Assembly: GCF_007748195.1 (NCBI RefSeq)
Contig: NZ_CP037920.1
Location: forward strand, 2,915,501 to 2,979,500
Reading direction: 5' to 3'
DNA: 64,000 nt
Source: Gimesia aquarii
GTDB lineage: Bacteria > Planctomycetota > Planctomycetia > Planctomycetales > Planctomycetaceae
The notes under the pieces were generated by a model. That model made no database searches. It was not told where the DNA came from and worked only from the letters and a program-made list of their open reading frames with translations. The position numbers were made by a program, and so were the translations under genes. Positions 27,718 through 36,736 of this stretch are shown here, one piece after another; positions within the stretch are counted from its first letter, which is position 1, and every line of letters starts with the position of its first letter.

Positions 27718-29460
27718 ATGCAATTATCATTTTTCAATAATAAATTCATCCAGCAACTTTTCATGATATCTGGAACTGTATTGGCTTTAGGAGATTGTTT
27801 CTCTGTTCAAGCTGAGATCCTTCAGTCGGAGCGTCCAAACGTCATTTTAATTCTCTCAGACGATCAGGGTTATGGTGATGTTGGTTTTCATGGAAATACC
27901 AATCTTAAAACACCTCATCTGGATCAGATGGCTGCAAAAGGTGTCGAATTAAGCCGTTTTTATTGTAGTCCGGTTTGTGCACCAACAAGAGCTAGCTTGA
28001 TGACAGGCCGGTATTACTATCGTACTGGAGTGATACATACTTCACGCGGTGGTGCTAAGATGCATGGGGACGAAGTAACGATGGCTGAGCTATTGAAAGA
28101 TGCTGGTTATAAAACAGGTATTTTTGGAAAATGGCATTTAGGGGATAATTTTCCGATGCGCCCCCAGGATCAGGGATTCGAGGAGTCGCTCATTCATAAA
28201 AGTGGTGGCATTGGACAATCGCCAGATAAACCGAATAGTTATTTTAATTCTTGGTTATGGAAGAACGGGACACAACAAAAAGTGGTTGGTTATTGTACTG
28301 ATGTGTTTTTTAAAGCAGCCATCGATTTTATTGATCGAGAAAAAACGGGTCCAAAACCGTTCTTTGTTTATTTGCCTACCAATGCACCACATACTCCTTT
28401 GGAAGTTAGTCCGTCGTACTGGAGGCCCTATCAAAAGGCAGGGCTCAATGAAACTACTGCCAAAGTTTATGGAATGATTTCGAATTTAGATGACAATTTG
28501 GGCAAATTAATTGCGTATCTGAAAAGATCTCATTTATTAGATACGACCATTGTTTTATTTATAGGTGATAATGGACCACAGCAAAAGCGATTCAATGCTG
28601 GATTGAGAGGCAGAAAATCATCGACTTATGAGGGAGGGATTCGTGTCCCTTTTCTTGCCAGTTGGCCGGGACGTTTTCAGGAAGGAATGAAAAGTGATCA
28701 GATCGCGGCTCACATTGATGTTTTGCCGACTTTATTAGCTCTGACAAAAACACCTCTACCTGAAACGCTGAAACTCGATGGAATCGATCTTTCGAGTTTA
28801 CTTTTAAATAAGAGCAAAGCGTTACCGAAACGTAGCCTTTTTTTTCAAGTTCACCGAGGGCTGACACCCCAGCAATACCAAAATTCTGCAGTTGTTTCGA
28901 GTCGTTTTAAGCTCGTTGGTTATCCGGGAACATTTGGTAATGAAAATCTGATGAGAAGTAATGAACCTACTTTGGAGTTGTATGATATATTAATCGATCC
29001 AGGAGAAAAAAATAATCTGATACAAACTAAAACTAAGATTGCTCAACAACTACGACAACAGTATGAATCTTGGTTTTTATCGATGAGACAATCCCGAAAC
29101 TTTGAACCAGGATTAATCATCGTCAACCAAGAAAAAGAAAGTCCTTGTGTTTTATGCCGCTATCAGGATGGGAATTATTTTCAGGGAAGGTCTCAAGGTT
29201 GGATGGTGAAAATCACTCACTCTGGTTTGTATAAAATCCAAATTGATAAAGGCCAGGTACAAAAATCGGGTAAATTGATCGTGAACTGGCAAGGTCGGCA
29301 GACTCACGAGTACTTGAAGCAGAGCGAATCAATGGCGGATTTTGAGTTATCCGAGGGAACAGGATTACTCGATATCTGGTTTCAAGTGGAAGGGGAAGAC
29401 CGCAGTCATCCAACTGAGAATGGAACTGTGGGAGATGTGATCTTGAAACGACTGGATTAA
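27718..29460 (+). CDS. Secreted Cys-type sulfatase with extra C-terminal domain
   Basis: Hydrolyses sulfate esters, probably of polysaccharides, outside the cytoplasm. The 580-residue form starts at ATG 27718, preceded by AGAAAG; a TTG at 27649 would place 23 residues before the signal peptide and is unlikely. Signal peptide about 1-32. Metal ligands Asp48/Asp49 in LSDDQGYGD; formylglycine motif Cys87-Ala-Pro-Thr-Arg91; FGKWHLGD; NAPHTPLE; IGDNGPQ. After the sulfatase fold (to about 465) a domain of about 110 residues is strand-rich and may bind carbohydrate (inference). Activation needs a formylglycine-generating enzyme, not seen here. Confidence 0.92.
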   Translation: MQLSFFNNKFIQQLFMISGTVLALGDCFSVQAEILQSERPNVILILSDDQGYGDVGFHGNTNLKTPHLDQMAAKGVELSRFYCSPVCAPTRASLMTGRYYYRTGVIHTSRGGAKMHGDEVTMAELLKDAGYKTGIFGKWHLGDNFPMRPQDQGFEESLIHKSGGIGQSPDKPNSYFNSWLWKNGTQQKVVGYCTDVFFKAAIDFIDREKTGPKPFFVYLPTNAPHTPLEVSPSYWRPYQKAGLNETTAKVYGMISNLDDNLGKLIAYLKRSHLLDTTIVLFIGDNGPQQKRFNAGLRGRKSSTYEGGIRVPFLASWPGRFQEGMKSDQIAAHIDVLPTLLALTKTPLPETLKLDGIDLSSLLLNKSKALPKRSLFFQVHRGLTPQQYQNSAVVSSRFKLVGYPGTFGNENLMRSNEPTLELYDILIDPGEKNNLIQTKTKIAQQLRQQYESWFLSMRQSRNFEPGLIIVNQEKESPCVLCRYQDGNYFQGRSQGWMVKITHSGLYKIQIDKGQVQKSGKLIVNWQGRQTHEYLKQSESMADFELSEGTGLLDIWFQVEGEDRSHPTENGTVGDVILKRLD

Positions 29461-29474
29461 GAAAGGAACAATTG

Positions 29475-29508
29475 AAAAAAACCGGCCTGGATTATCCTAA
29501 TGCCGGTT
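29475..29508 (-). terminator. Intrinsic terminator of the BBP7 gene
   Basis: On the minus strand AACCGGC and GCCGGTT pair (7 bp, 15-base loop) and are followed directly by a run of T. It lies about 35 bp after the BBP7 stop. It also lies just after the convergent sulfatase stop and may work both ways, though the plus-strand T tract is poor. Confidence 0.75.
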
Positions 29509-29541
29509 AGATTCAATTTGTGATTTTTAATTCAACAAATT

Positions 29542-31353
29542 TTAATAGTGCCAGTCAATACCCACACTCCATGAGCCCACACTCCATTTTTCCCGTTCGA
29601 TTTCAATTGATGGAAATAGTCCTCTGGTAGGCATACCTTGCCAACGAATACTATCAAAAGGTCTGGCGATTTCACCGGCAATAATATAAGTATAACCGAA
29701 TCGGAATTTTGCTTCCTCAAGGATTTTCATTCGTTTCAAAACGGGTACTTTGTCAAAAATCGCCATTTCCATAAAGATGGATTGTTCGAAAATTGGTGAA
29801 ACGTGAGTATGTGAAGATTCATCTCTAAACGCGTTCGGGTTGGGGTTATCGGGAGTAGGGTCAATTAATGCCTTGGGACGATCCAGATCATCTGGATCAG
29901 CTCGAGTAATCATACCTACGTTGTCTCCGCTCAGTTCGATTTCTTCCTGATTAGCCATTAAACCCAGTTTCGTTTGGCCCCAGATTTTAAATTTATCACC
30001 ACCTAGATCAAATTGAATACCAATTTCAGGACCAGCTAAATGGGTATCAACTTGGCTGTTCACGACGGTTGTTGTCGGGGTCACAGGCAGTCCAGTTACA
30101 GGGTCGAGAGGTGCGGCAAAGAAAGCTGTCGTTGTACCTGTTCCTCCTCCACCACCATCATCATCTTCCACGACTCCAGCGTTATCAATGATGCCATCTT
30201 CGTTTTCATCAGTTCCTGTAGGGTGTGAGAACAATTTCAAGTCTGGTCGGATACCTGCAATATTGTTTGCGTCACTATAGAGTAACCCGCTATCACGACC
30301 TACGAACCCAAAAGCTTCTCTCACTTGCATGTATCTTACACCGACAAGACTTCGAACTTTCAGGCTCTTCTGGTCAATGACTGGTGTCGACATCCAGGTT
30401 GCGTTCGTTCCCCAAGCTTGACTGACTACTTTAATCCTGAAATCCAAATCGTATGGAACAGAAACACCATTGACTGATCCGTCATCGAGTGGCAACGAAC
30501 GTAAGTTCATCAATTCTTGTTGTAAAATAGTGTTGATTTCAGCTGTTGTCACACCTGGGATAGAGGAAACCACACCGGTACCCGTAGGATCAATGAAGTT
30601 GGGTGGTGACAACAGAATATCCATGATTGCTTGATTTTCGGCGAGTGGTTTATGAGTTGAAGTCTCAATAGCAGACCATTCTGAATCAGAGCGAGCAAGC
30701 CACCAGCCAGTGAATTCAAAACCGCTTTCATCTTCATTAGTCCATCCCCAGCGGAGTCTAGTCCCTGGAGCGTTCAAGTTCGGAACGACGTCAAAGGTCG
30801 TGGAATCGAAGAAATTCAAGCCTTCTGCTGTATCCGCAAATTCTTCATCTGTGGCAGCGATTAGGTCATCTTCGACCAAATTAAAATATGAGATTGTCCC
30901 AACATTTCCGAGAAGGGTACTACCTGGAGAACGGTATCGAGAGAATAGTGCTTCGGTGCTGAAGAAATATTTTTTTCCACCATTACTATCTCTGTATGAC
31001 CATAAGCCATTATTCTCAATGCGATGTTGTTGAAACATCTTTTCAAAAGGAGATATTTGCGGAAATGCATTTAATGCTCCTTGTGGGTTGACGTTCATAG
31101 GGATTCCAGGTCTTGAAGCTGAACCGTATGGACTTGTCAATCCATTTGTCACGCCTTGAAAAAAGTTAGGCTGTGGAGAGGCTGCCATCGATTGCGCATT
31201 TTGAGCGAACCCTGGGAAATTATACGATACAGGTTGTATCATACCTGACTGTGTCATCGGGGGAGGATATCCACCCTGCGCTTGAACAATCGAGTATGCA
31301 TGTGAGATCAGAACGATGCTCAATACCGGTGCTAGCCAATGAAGAAGCCGCAT
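29542..31353 (-). CDS. BBP7-family outer-membrane beta-barrel protein
   Basis: 603 residues. Signal peptide 1-25 (LLHWLAPVLSIVLISHAYSIVQA). Residues 26-110 are Pro/Gln/Gly-rich. From about 120 come the features of the planctomycete BBP7 family: YFFSTEALFSRYRSPG, GFEFTGWWLARSD, KVRSLVGVRYMQVREAFGF, FKIWGQTKLGLMANQEEIEL, and a final strand series ending SVGSWSVGIDWHY with the aromatic C-terminus typical of outer-membrane barrels. An acidic Asp/Glu/Gly loop (about 370-400, VVEDDDGGGGGTGTTT) may bind calcium. The role is unknown; such proteins are abundant in the planctomycete outer membrane. It is monocistronic with a terminator. Confidence 0.8.
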   Translation of the reverse strand: MRLLHWLAPVLSIVLISHAYSIVQAQGGYPPPMTQSGMIQPVSYNFPGFAQNAQSMAASPQPNFFQGVTNGLTSPYGSASRPGIPMNVNPQGALNAFPQISPFEKMFQQHRIENNGLWSYRDSNGGKKYFFSTEALFSRYRSPGSTLLGNVGTISYFNLVEDDLIAATDEEFADTAEGLNFFDSTTFDVVPNLNAPGTRLRWGWTNEDESGFEFTGWWLARSDSEWSAIETSTHKPLAENQAIMDILLSPPNFIDPTGTGVVSSIPGVTTAEINTILQQELMNLRSLPLDDGSVNGVSVPYDLDFRIKVVSQAWGTNATWMSTPVIDQKSLKVRSLVGVRYMQVREAFGFVGRDSGLLYSDANNIAGIRPDLKLFSHPTGTDENEDGIIDNAGVVEDDDGGGGGTGTTTAFFAAPLDPVTGLPVTPTTTVVNSQVDTHLAGPEIGIQFDLGGDKFKIWGQTKLGLMANQEEIELSGDNVGMITRADPDDLDRPKALIDPTPDNPNPNAFRDESSHTHVSPIFEQSIFMEMAIFDKVPVLKRMKILEEAKFRFGYTYIIAGEIARPFDSIRWQGMPTRGLFPSIEIEREKWSVGSWSVGIDWHY

Positions 31354-31620
31354 CTATACGTCCTTACAAACAGCGGAAACTTTGAGAACAATTCGCGCCG
31401 TCTAAAACGGGAAAGCGCGGAGTCTGTTGCTGGTTATATCGGACAGGCCATGTGGTAAACTGTAGCGATTATTCGGAAGATACCGAATTTTCCAGTTTCA
31501 ATAGTTTTAACGGTTGTGATGGCAAAAGAGAGAATGATCACATGTGCATTTTTTGAGACGTGGGTTTAATAAATGAATTTGTTATAAGTTTAATATATAT
31601 AATTAGATAGGGAGAATGTT

Positions 31621-31701
31621 ATGAATTGGCTCAGATCTCTGTTTCGAAGTTTTCGAGAGCAATTGAGAACTGAAATAAAGTGGGTTGAATGCGTGGATTA
31701 G
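31621..31701 (+). CDS. Possible small protein (26 aa) with good ribosome site
   Basis: An ATG at 31621 opens MNWLRSLFRSFREQLRTEIKW and ends at TAG 31701. AGGGAG lies 6-7 bases before the ATG and a TATAAT box at 31598-31603, though a start from that box would remove part of the ribosome site and no -35 is at the right distance. The peptide would be an amphipathic basic helix. It overlaps the end of the convergent altronate dehydratase gene by 3 bp. It could also be chance. Confidence 0.3.
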   Translation: MNWLRSLFRSFREQLRTEIKWVECVD

Positions 31702-33254
31702 AGGACTGGCCCAATACTCCAAGGGCAGAACTCCTCATCTCCTATGCCTTGGATCTCGCTCTTCGTTTTTTTACCGCTGGCCACTTCAATGATCAGCTCG
31801 AAGATTTCCTCTCCCACCTCTTCAACGGAAGTACCGTTTAAAATTCTACCAGCATCAAGGTCCATATCATCCTGCATTCGCTCATACATGGGTGTGTTCG
31901 TAGAGATTTTAATACTAGGGACCGGCTTACATCCGAAGCAACTCCCTCGGCCTGTGGTGAAAGTTACGACATTCGCTCCACCTGCAACCATGCCCGTGAC
32001 AGAAGCGGGGTCATAGCCGGGAGTGTCCATGATCACAAAGCCTTTTTCAGTGACTGGTTCTGCGAATCGATAGACTTCACGCAAAGCAGTGCTGCCCCCT
32101 TTGGCAATCGCTCCTAGTGACTTTTCGTAAATTGTTGTTAAACCACCTCTTTTGTTTCCAACGGATGGATTGTTATCAATTACAACACCGAATTTTCCTG
32201 TGTACTCTTCCCACCATTTGATGCGGTCGACTAACTTTTTGCCAATTTCTGGAGTGACAGCGCGCCGAGTGAGAAGATGCTCTCCACCATGAATCTCTGG
32301 TGTTTCTCCCAGAATTGAAGTAGCACCATGCGCAACCAAAAAATCGCTGGCAATTCCTAATGCAGGGTTGGCAGTCACACCACTGTTTCCATCACTCCCA
32401 CCACATTCCGTACCTAGAATTAATTCTGAAACCGGAATTGGAACGCGGGTGACATCATTGACCTGAGGTAAATACTCTTTCAAAACTGTGGTTACTTTTT
32501 TGACTGTTTTGGCTATGCCTCCTATATCTTGGATATTGAGTACTAGAGGGCCTTGGTTTTGAGGCTCGTTGGGGTTCGCTAGCTGGACAAGGCCTTCGGA
32601 TTCAGAGAGAAACGAACCTTGTCCAGTTTCACAACCTAATCCCAGAACAACATAAGCGCCGATATTCGGATGTTTTGCAAATCCACCCAGAGTCCGCATC
32701 AGCTGATGATGATCTTCCCCATCATATTGCATAGCACATCCGCCTTTGTGAACCAGCGGGATTATACCGTCAATATTGGGGTAATTTTCCAATGACGTCT
32801 GAGCCAATTCCCTGGCAATATATTTGGAGGCTGTTGCAGAACAGTTTACTGTACTGATAATCGCCAGATAATTTCGGGTGCCTGCTTTCCCATTCGGACG
32901 GCGATAGCCCATAAAAGTCCGACCTTTAATGGGTTCTGGTGGGGTCGGGACATCCGTTGAATAGGCGTAGTCCAAACTCAAGACCCCTGATTCCAGATTA
33001 TGACTGTGAATCCAGTCACCTGCTAGAATATCTATGGTAGCAAAGCCGATTGTCTGTCCAAACTTACGGATTGGTTCACCGCTGGCGATATTCTGAATAG
33101 CCACTTTATGGCCGAGGTCAATACTTTCTCGAGTAGTCACACTTTCGTTTTCAGAGAGTGCGCACTCCTGGTTTTCGGTCACGGAATTGCGAGCGATGGC
33201 GATATTATCGTCTGAATGGAGCTTTAAAAGCGGTGAATTCTGAGCTGATGACAT
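31698..33254 (-). CDS. uxaA: Altronate dehydratase (UxaA family, SAF plus catalytic domains)
   Basis: Dehydrates altronate (or galactarate in the GarD branch) to 2-keto-3-deoxy-gluconate, in hexuronate breakdown. From the ATG at 33254 it is 518 residues. The N-terminal SAF domain (about 10-95, LKLHSDDNIAIARN, then IGFATIDILAGDWIHSHN) is fused to the catalytic part: GYRRPNGKAGTRNYLAIISTVNCSATA, HKGGCAMQ, GTECGGSDGNSGVTANPALG and TTGRGSCFGCKPVPSIKI, with Cys ligands for iron. Substrate is probably altronate but galactarate is possible. It lies among sulfatases, so a sulfated uronate polysaccharide source is a fair inference. It precedes no other uronate gene. Confidence 0.85.
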   Translation of the reverse strand: MSSAQNSPLLKLHSDDNIAIARNSVTENQECALSENESVTTRESIDLGHKVAIQNIASGEPIRKFGQTIGFATIDILAGDWIHSHNLESGVLSLDYAYSTDVPTPPEPIKGRTFMGYRRPNGKAGTRNYLAIISTVNCSATASKYIARELAQTSLENYPNIDGIIPLVHKGGCAMQYDGEDHHQLMRTLGGFAKHPNIGAYVVLGLGCETGQGSFLSESEGLVQLANPNEPQNQGPLVLNIQDIGGIAKTVKKVTTVLKEYLPQVNDVTRVPIPVSELILGTECGGSDGNSGVTANPALGIASDFLVAHGATSILGETPEIHGGEHLLTRRAVTPEIGKKLVDRIKWWEEYTGKFGVVIDNNPSVGNKRGGLTTIYEKSLGAIAKGGSTALREVYRFAEPVTEKGFVIMDTPGYDPASVTGMVAGGANVVTFTTGRGSCFGCKPVPSIKISTNTPMYERMQDDMDLDAGRILNGTSVEEVGEEIFELIIEVASGKKTKSEIQGIGDEEFCPWSIGPVL

Positions 33255-33362
33255 ATTGGACTTACGATCTAAAAGGTAGAAAAGGTAGTAACTTCTGGTT
33301 TGAAGTATACACAATGTGATAACAAACCGGGAGTAAACTGTGAGAAGGGATCGCTTGATCTT

Positions 33363-34832
33363 TTATGTTTTTGCTTTACCTGTTTTCTCCTGATTTCGAT
33401 TCTTGATTGGTTGATTGTTTCGTCGACTCCACCACTCAGGCGACCGCTGGGCATCATACTTGGGATTTTTCTGAGGCAATGCAGCCGCGGTTGTTTTTCT
33501 CCAGTCTGATAACTTTTGTTGTAATTCAGCCGCCTTTTGAGGCATCGCTGCTGATAGATTGGTTGTTTCAGACAGATCCTGTTCCAGATTATAAAGCTCC
33601 CGTCTGCCATCGGCGAAGAATTCGATCAGCTTCCAGTTACCAGTACGAATGGCGCCTGCGGGTTCTGAATGATGATAGTGGGGATAATGAAAATAGATTG
33701 CGTCTCGATCAAAACGATTGGAAGGATCTTTCAGCAAAGGGACCAAACTTAGTCCATCGATGATTTGATGTTTTTTCAACTTTGCTTTTCCAATTTCAGC
33801 GAACGTAGGCCAGAAATCGACGCTGATGGTCGGTTCAGCGCAGGTTGTTCCCGCTTTGGCGACTCCAGGCCATTTAATAATGAGTGGAACCCGGATACCT
33901 CCTTCATAAAGTGATCCTTTTTCATCTCTAAGGGGGGCATTTGTGGAAACCGTTTCGCCACCAGAAAATGTTTGTCGCAGGCCACCATTGTCAGAACTAA
34001 ATATGACGACCGTGTTTTCTGAGAGCTGTAATTCCTCGAGTGCTTGCACAATACGCCCCACACTCTCATCGACATGCGCCACCATCGCGGCATACACCGG
34101 ATTATTCACGCCAGTTGAAGGCTTTGGTTTCTGTTGATACTTTTCAATCTCTTTTTGCTTGGCTTCTAGCGGAATGTGGACCGCATAATGCGAGAGTTGT
34201 ACAAAGAAGGGATGGGTTTTGTTTTGTTGCATAAACTCGATCGTTTTCTCAGTCAGGAAATCGGCCAGATACGCTTTCTTGGGGACATCCGATTTCGGAG
34301 TAGTTCGAAATCGCGGTGCAAAATGGCGACCTTTTGTGACGAGTGAAGATTGATAGCCCTGCTTATCTGGATAATGCGATTCAGGACCGAGATGCCATTT
34401 ACCAAAGTAAGCGGTTTTATAGCCTGCTGTCTTCAGCAGTTCTGCGGGAGTCACAATTTCCAGTGGCAGGTGAAGGGCATTCTCGGGCACGATCAGTTTT
34501 TCAAAAGGGCGCCAATGACCGGGAATGAAATCAGTCAGATGCAGACGTGCCTGATACTGTCCTGCCTGAATACTGGCACGCGTGGGGGAACAGACGGGGC
34601 AAGCTGCATAAAAATCAGTAAAGCGGACACCATCGTTTGCAAGCTGATCAATATTTGGCGTTTCATGAAATGCATGGCCGTAGCAAGTAGGGTCGGGCCA
34701 ACCCATGTCATCAATCAGAATCAGGATGATATTAGGCTTCGTTGACTGTGGTGATTCCGCCGCATAAAGACCGACAGCAGGCGTAATAAATAGACAGACA
34801 ACGAAAAGCAGCAATTTGTAGCGGTTAGGCAT
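33363..34832 (-). CDS. Secreted Cys-type sulfatase
   Basis: 489 residues, normal sulfatase length. Signal peptide 1-25 (KLLLFVVCLFITPAVGLYAA). Metal site LILIDDMGWPD, formylglycine motif Cys81-Ser-Pro-Thr-Arg85, FGKWHLGPE, SHYAVHIPLE, SSDNGGLR, and a KWPG/SVDFWPT region, all typical of N-acetylglucosamine-6-sulfatase or mucopolysaccharide sulfatase-like enzymes of the S1 family in planctomycetes. The C-terminus is polar (PEWWSRRNNQPIKNRNQEK). It starts 35 bp after the next sulfatase on the same strand and probably shares its transcript. Confidence 0.93.
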   Translation of the reverse strand: MPNRYKLLLFVVCLFITPAVGLYAAESPQSTKPNIILILIDDMGWPDPTCYGHAFHETPNIDQLANDGVRFTDFYAACPVCSPTRASIQAGQYQARLHLTDFIPGHWRPFEKLIVPENALHLPLEIVTPAELLKTAGYKTAYFGKWHLGPESHYPDKQGYQSSLVTKGRHFAPRFRTTPKSDVPKKAYLADFLTEKTIEFMQQNKTHPFFVQLSHYAVHIPLEAKQKEIEKYQQKPKPSTGVNNPVYAAMVAHVDESVGRIVQALEELQLSENTVVIFSSDNGGLRQTFSGGETVSTNAPLRDEKGSLYEGGIRVPLIIKWPGVAKAGTTCAEPTISVDFWPTFAEIGKAKLKKHQIIDGLSLVPLLKDPSNRFDRDAIYFHYPHYHHSEPAGAIRTGNWKLIEFFADGRRELYNLEQDLSETTNLSAAMPQKAAELQQKLSDWRKTTAAALPQKNPKYDAQRSPEWWSRRNNQPIKNRNQEKTGKAKT

Positions 34833-34867
34833 GATGTCATCCCGATATCAGAGATTCAAATGAAAGT

Positions 34868-36487
34868 TTATTTTTTTCGATAAAAGGCCGGACCTTTTTT
34901 ACGATAGCCGGGCTGAGGTAATGTTTCCCAAGGGACAACGTTTGACTTTTGGGCCCATGTGTTCCAGGATTTTGAAAGTGTAGAAACCAGTTCCGGATGT
35001 ACTTTCGCTTGATTGGTGAGTTCGCTTCGATCACGATTCAAATTGTAAAGTTCCCAAGCTTGTTTGTGTTGTTTGACGAGCTTCCAATCTCCCTGACGAA
35101 TAGCTTTGTTGCCTTCGTGCTCCCAGAAAAGTGTCCGTTGTTCTGTTTTCTTTGGATTCTGAAAGATAGGTAGCAAGCTTTTTCCTGCCAGTGGTGTAAT
35201 TTTCTGACCACTTTTCATAGTCGGGTACTTTGCTTTTGAAGCATCAATGCAGGTCGTCATCAGATCAATCACGTGCCCCGTTTGATTCGTCCATCCGCCC
35301 GTTTTTTGGATTTGTGCAGGCCAACGCACAATCAGAGGTGTCGAGATGCCCCCTTCATGCATCCACATTTTATGAAAGCGGAAGGGAGTGTTACTAGTGT
35401 TGGCCCAGCCAACTTCTGCACAGCGGAACGATTCACGCGTGCCAGTCACTGCACCTGGTTGGTGTCCCCGGTCGATAAATTCTGCACTGGCACCGTTGTC
35501 GGACAAGAACAGCACCATGGTGTTGTTTGCGCTTCCCATGTCTTCGATTTGCTGGAGTACCTTGCCAATTCCTTGGTCCATGCTGGTGATCATGGCAGCG
35601 TACACAGCCATTCGCAGGTTCCACTCTTCTTGCTCAGCTTGGGAGAGTGTGTTCCATTGTTTCGCATCAGGATCACGGGCAGAGAGCGGGCAATTAATGA
35701 GGCCGATCTCTTGCATCTTTTGGTGACGTTCTGCTCTGAGTTGATCCCAGCCTGTTTGGTATTGTCGCTTGTAACGGGCAATATCAGCCGGTTTAGCATG
35801 CAATGGGAAATGGGGAGCCGTATATGCCAAATAGAGAAAAAACGGTTTTCCTGTTTGTTTCTGTGAGTGTTTTTTCAGGTAATCAACGGCTCTTTGACTG
35901 AAGGCATCTGTGATATAATAATCTTCTTGAGGTGGTTTGATCAGACGGTTGTCTTCATAGAGTGGCTTAGGAGCAAAATAATTCCCACCCCCTCCTGTTC
36001 CATATGCGTGATGAAATCCGCGACCAAGGGGCCAATTCTCATTGGCTTTCCGCATGCGATACGTGAGGTGCCATTTACCAACGTGGTAACATTGATAGTT
36101 AGCAGATGAGAGCACTTCAGCTAGACTGACGCAGTGTGCATTGAGTTCCCCCTGATAGCCGGGAAGTTTGTCGTTGCGATTCATCCAGCCCATACCTGCT
36201 TGATGTGAATACAGACCAGTCATGAGTGCAGCCCGTGTCGGACAGCAGCGGCCAGCGTTATAAAACTGAGAGAATCGTAGACCCTCTTGCGCTAATTGGT
36301 CTAGATGCGGCGTTTCGATTTCAGAGCCATAACACCCGAGATCAGAAAAACCGAGGTCGTCTGCCAGAATAATGACAATGTTTGGTTTATTACTTTCAGT
36401 TGCTGAAAAGCAGGGGCAGGTTTGAAAAACAGCTAGTAACAAAAAAACATTAATGAGACTTCGAACAAATAATTTATGATTAGGCAA
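34868..36487 (-). CDS. Secreted arylsulfatase
   Basis: 539 residues. Signal peptide about 1-29 (SLINVFLLLAVFQTCPCFSA). Metal site LADDLGFSDLGCYG, formylglycine motif Cys81-Cys-Pro-Thr-Arg85 followed by AALMTGLYSHQAGMGWM, HVGKWHL, YLAYTAPHFPLHA and LSDNGASAE, which place it with the arylsulfatase A/betC-like planctomycete group. The start is a TTG: AAGGAG lies 6 bases before it on the minus strand and the signal peptide begins there, so the unusual codon is well supported. First gene of a two-sulfatase unit; 249 bp separate it from the divergent phosphatase gene. Confidence 0.93.
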   Translation of the reverse strand: MPNHKLFVRSLINVFLLLAVFQTCPCFSATESNKPNIVIILADDLGFSDLGCYGSEIETPHLDQLAQEGLRFSQFYNAGRCCPTRAALMTGLYSHQAGMGWMNRNDKLPGYQGELNAHCVSLAEVLSSANYQCYHVGKWHLTYRMRKANENWPLGRGFHHAYGTGGGGNYFAPKPLYEDNRLIKPPQEDYYITDAFSQRAVDYLKKHSQKQTGKPFFLYLAYTAPHFPLHAKPADIARYKRQYQTGWDQLRAERHQKMQEIGLINCPLSARDPDAKQWNTLSQAEQEEWNLRMAVYAAMITSMDQGIGKVLQQIEDMGSANNTMVLFLSDNGASAEFIDRGHQPGAVTGTRESFRCAEVGWANTSNTPFRFHKMWMHEGGISTPLIVRWPAQIQKTGGWTNQTGHVIDLMTTCIDASKAKYPTMKSGQKITPLAGKSLLPIFQNPKKTEQRTLFWEHEGNKAIRQGDWKLVKQHKQAWELYNLNRDRSELTNQAKVHPELVSTLSKSWNTWAQKSNVVPWETLPQPGYRKKGPAFYRKK

Positions 36488-36736
36488 AAAAGGCTCCTTG
36501 CTTAAAACGAATCATTAGAATGAAAAATGGACTTGTTCAATTTATTACAGAATTGTAATCGTCCTGTGTTCAAAGAAAATGTACACGTCTGATAACCCGG
36601 TAGTCTAAGTTATTAATGAAGTTTTTGGGTTCCTGCAAACACGCGATTCAAATAGATTTTTGTCGATTTTAGACTATTAATAATATATGATAATCCGGTT
36701 AAATTATAGTGAATTCGATTTTATCAGGGGCCATAT

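Noticed and set aside
31698..36487. A true polysaccharide utilisation locus
   Set aside because: No SusC/SusD, lyase or glycoside hydrolase genes; sulfatases alone are scattered widely in planctomycete genomes.
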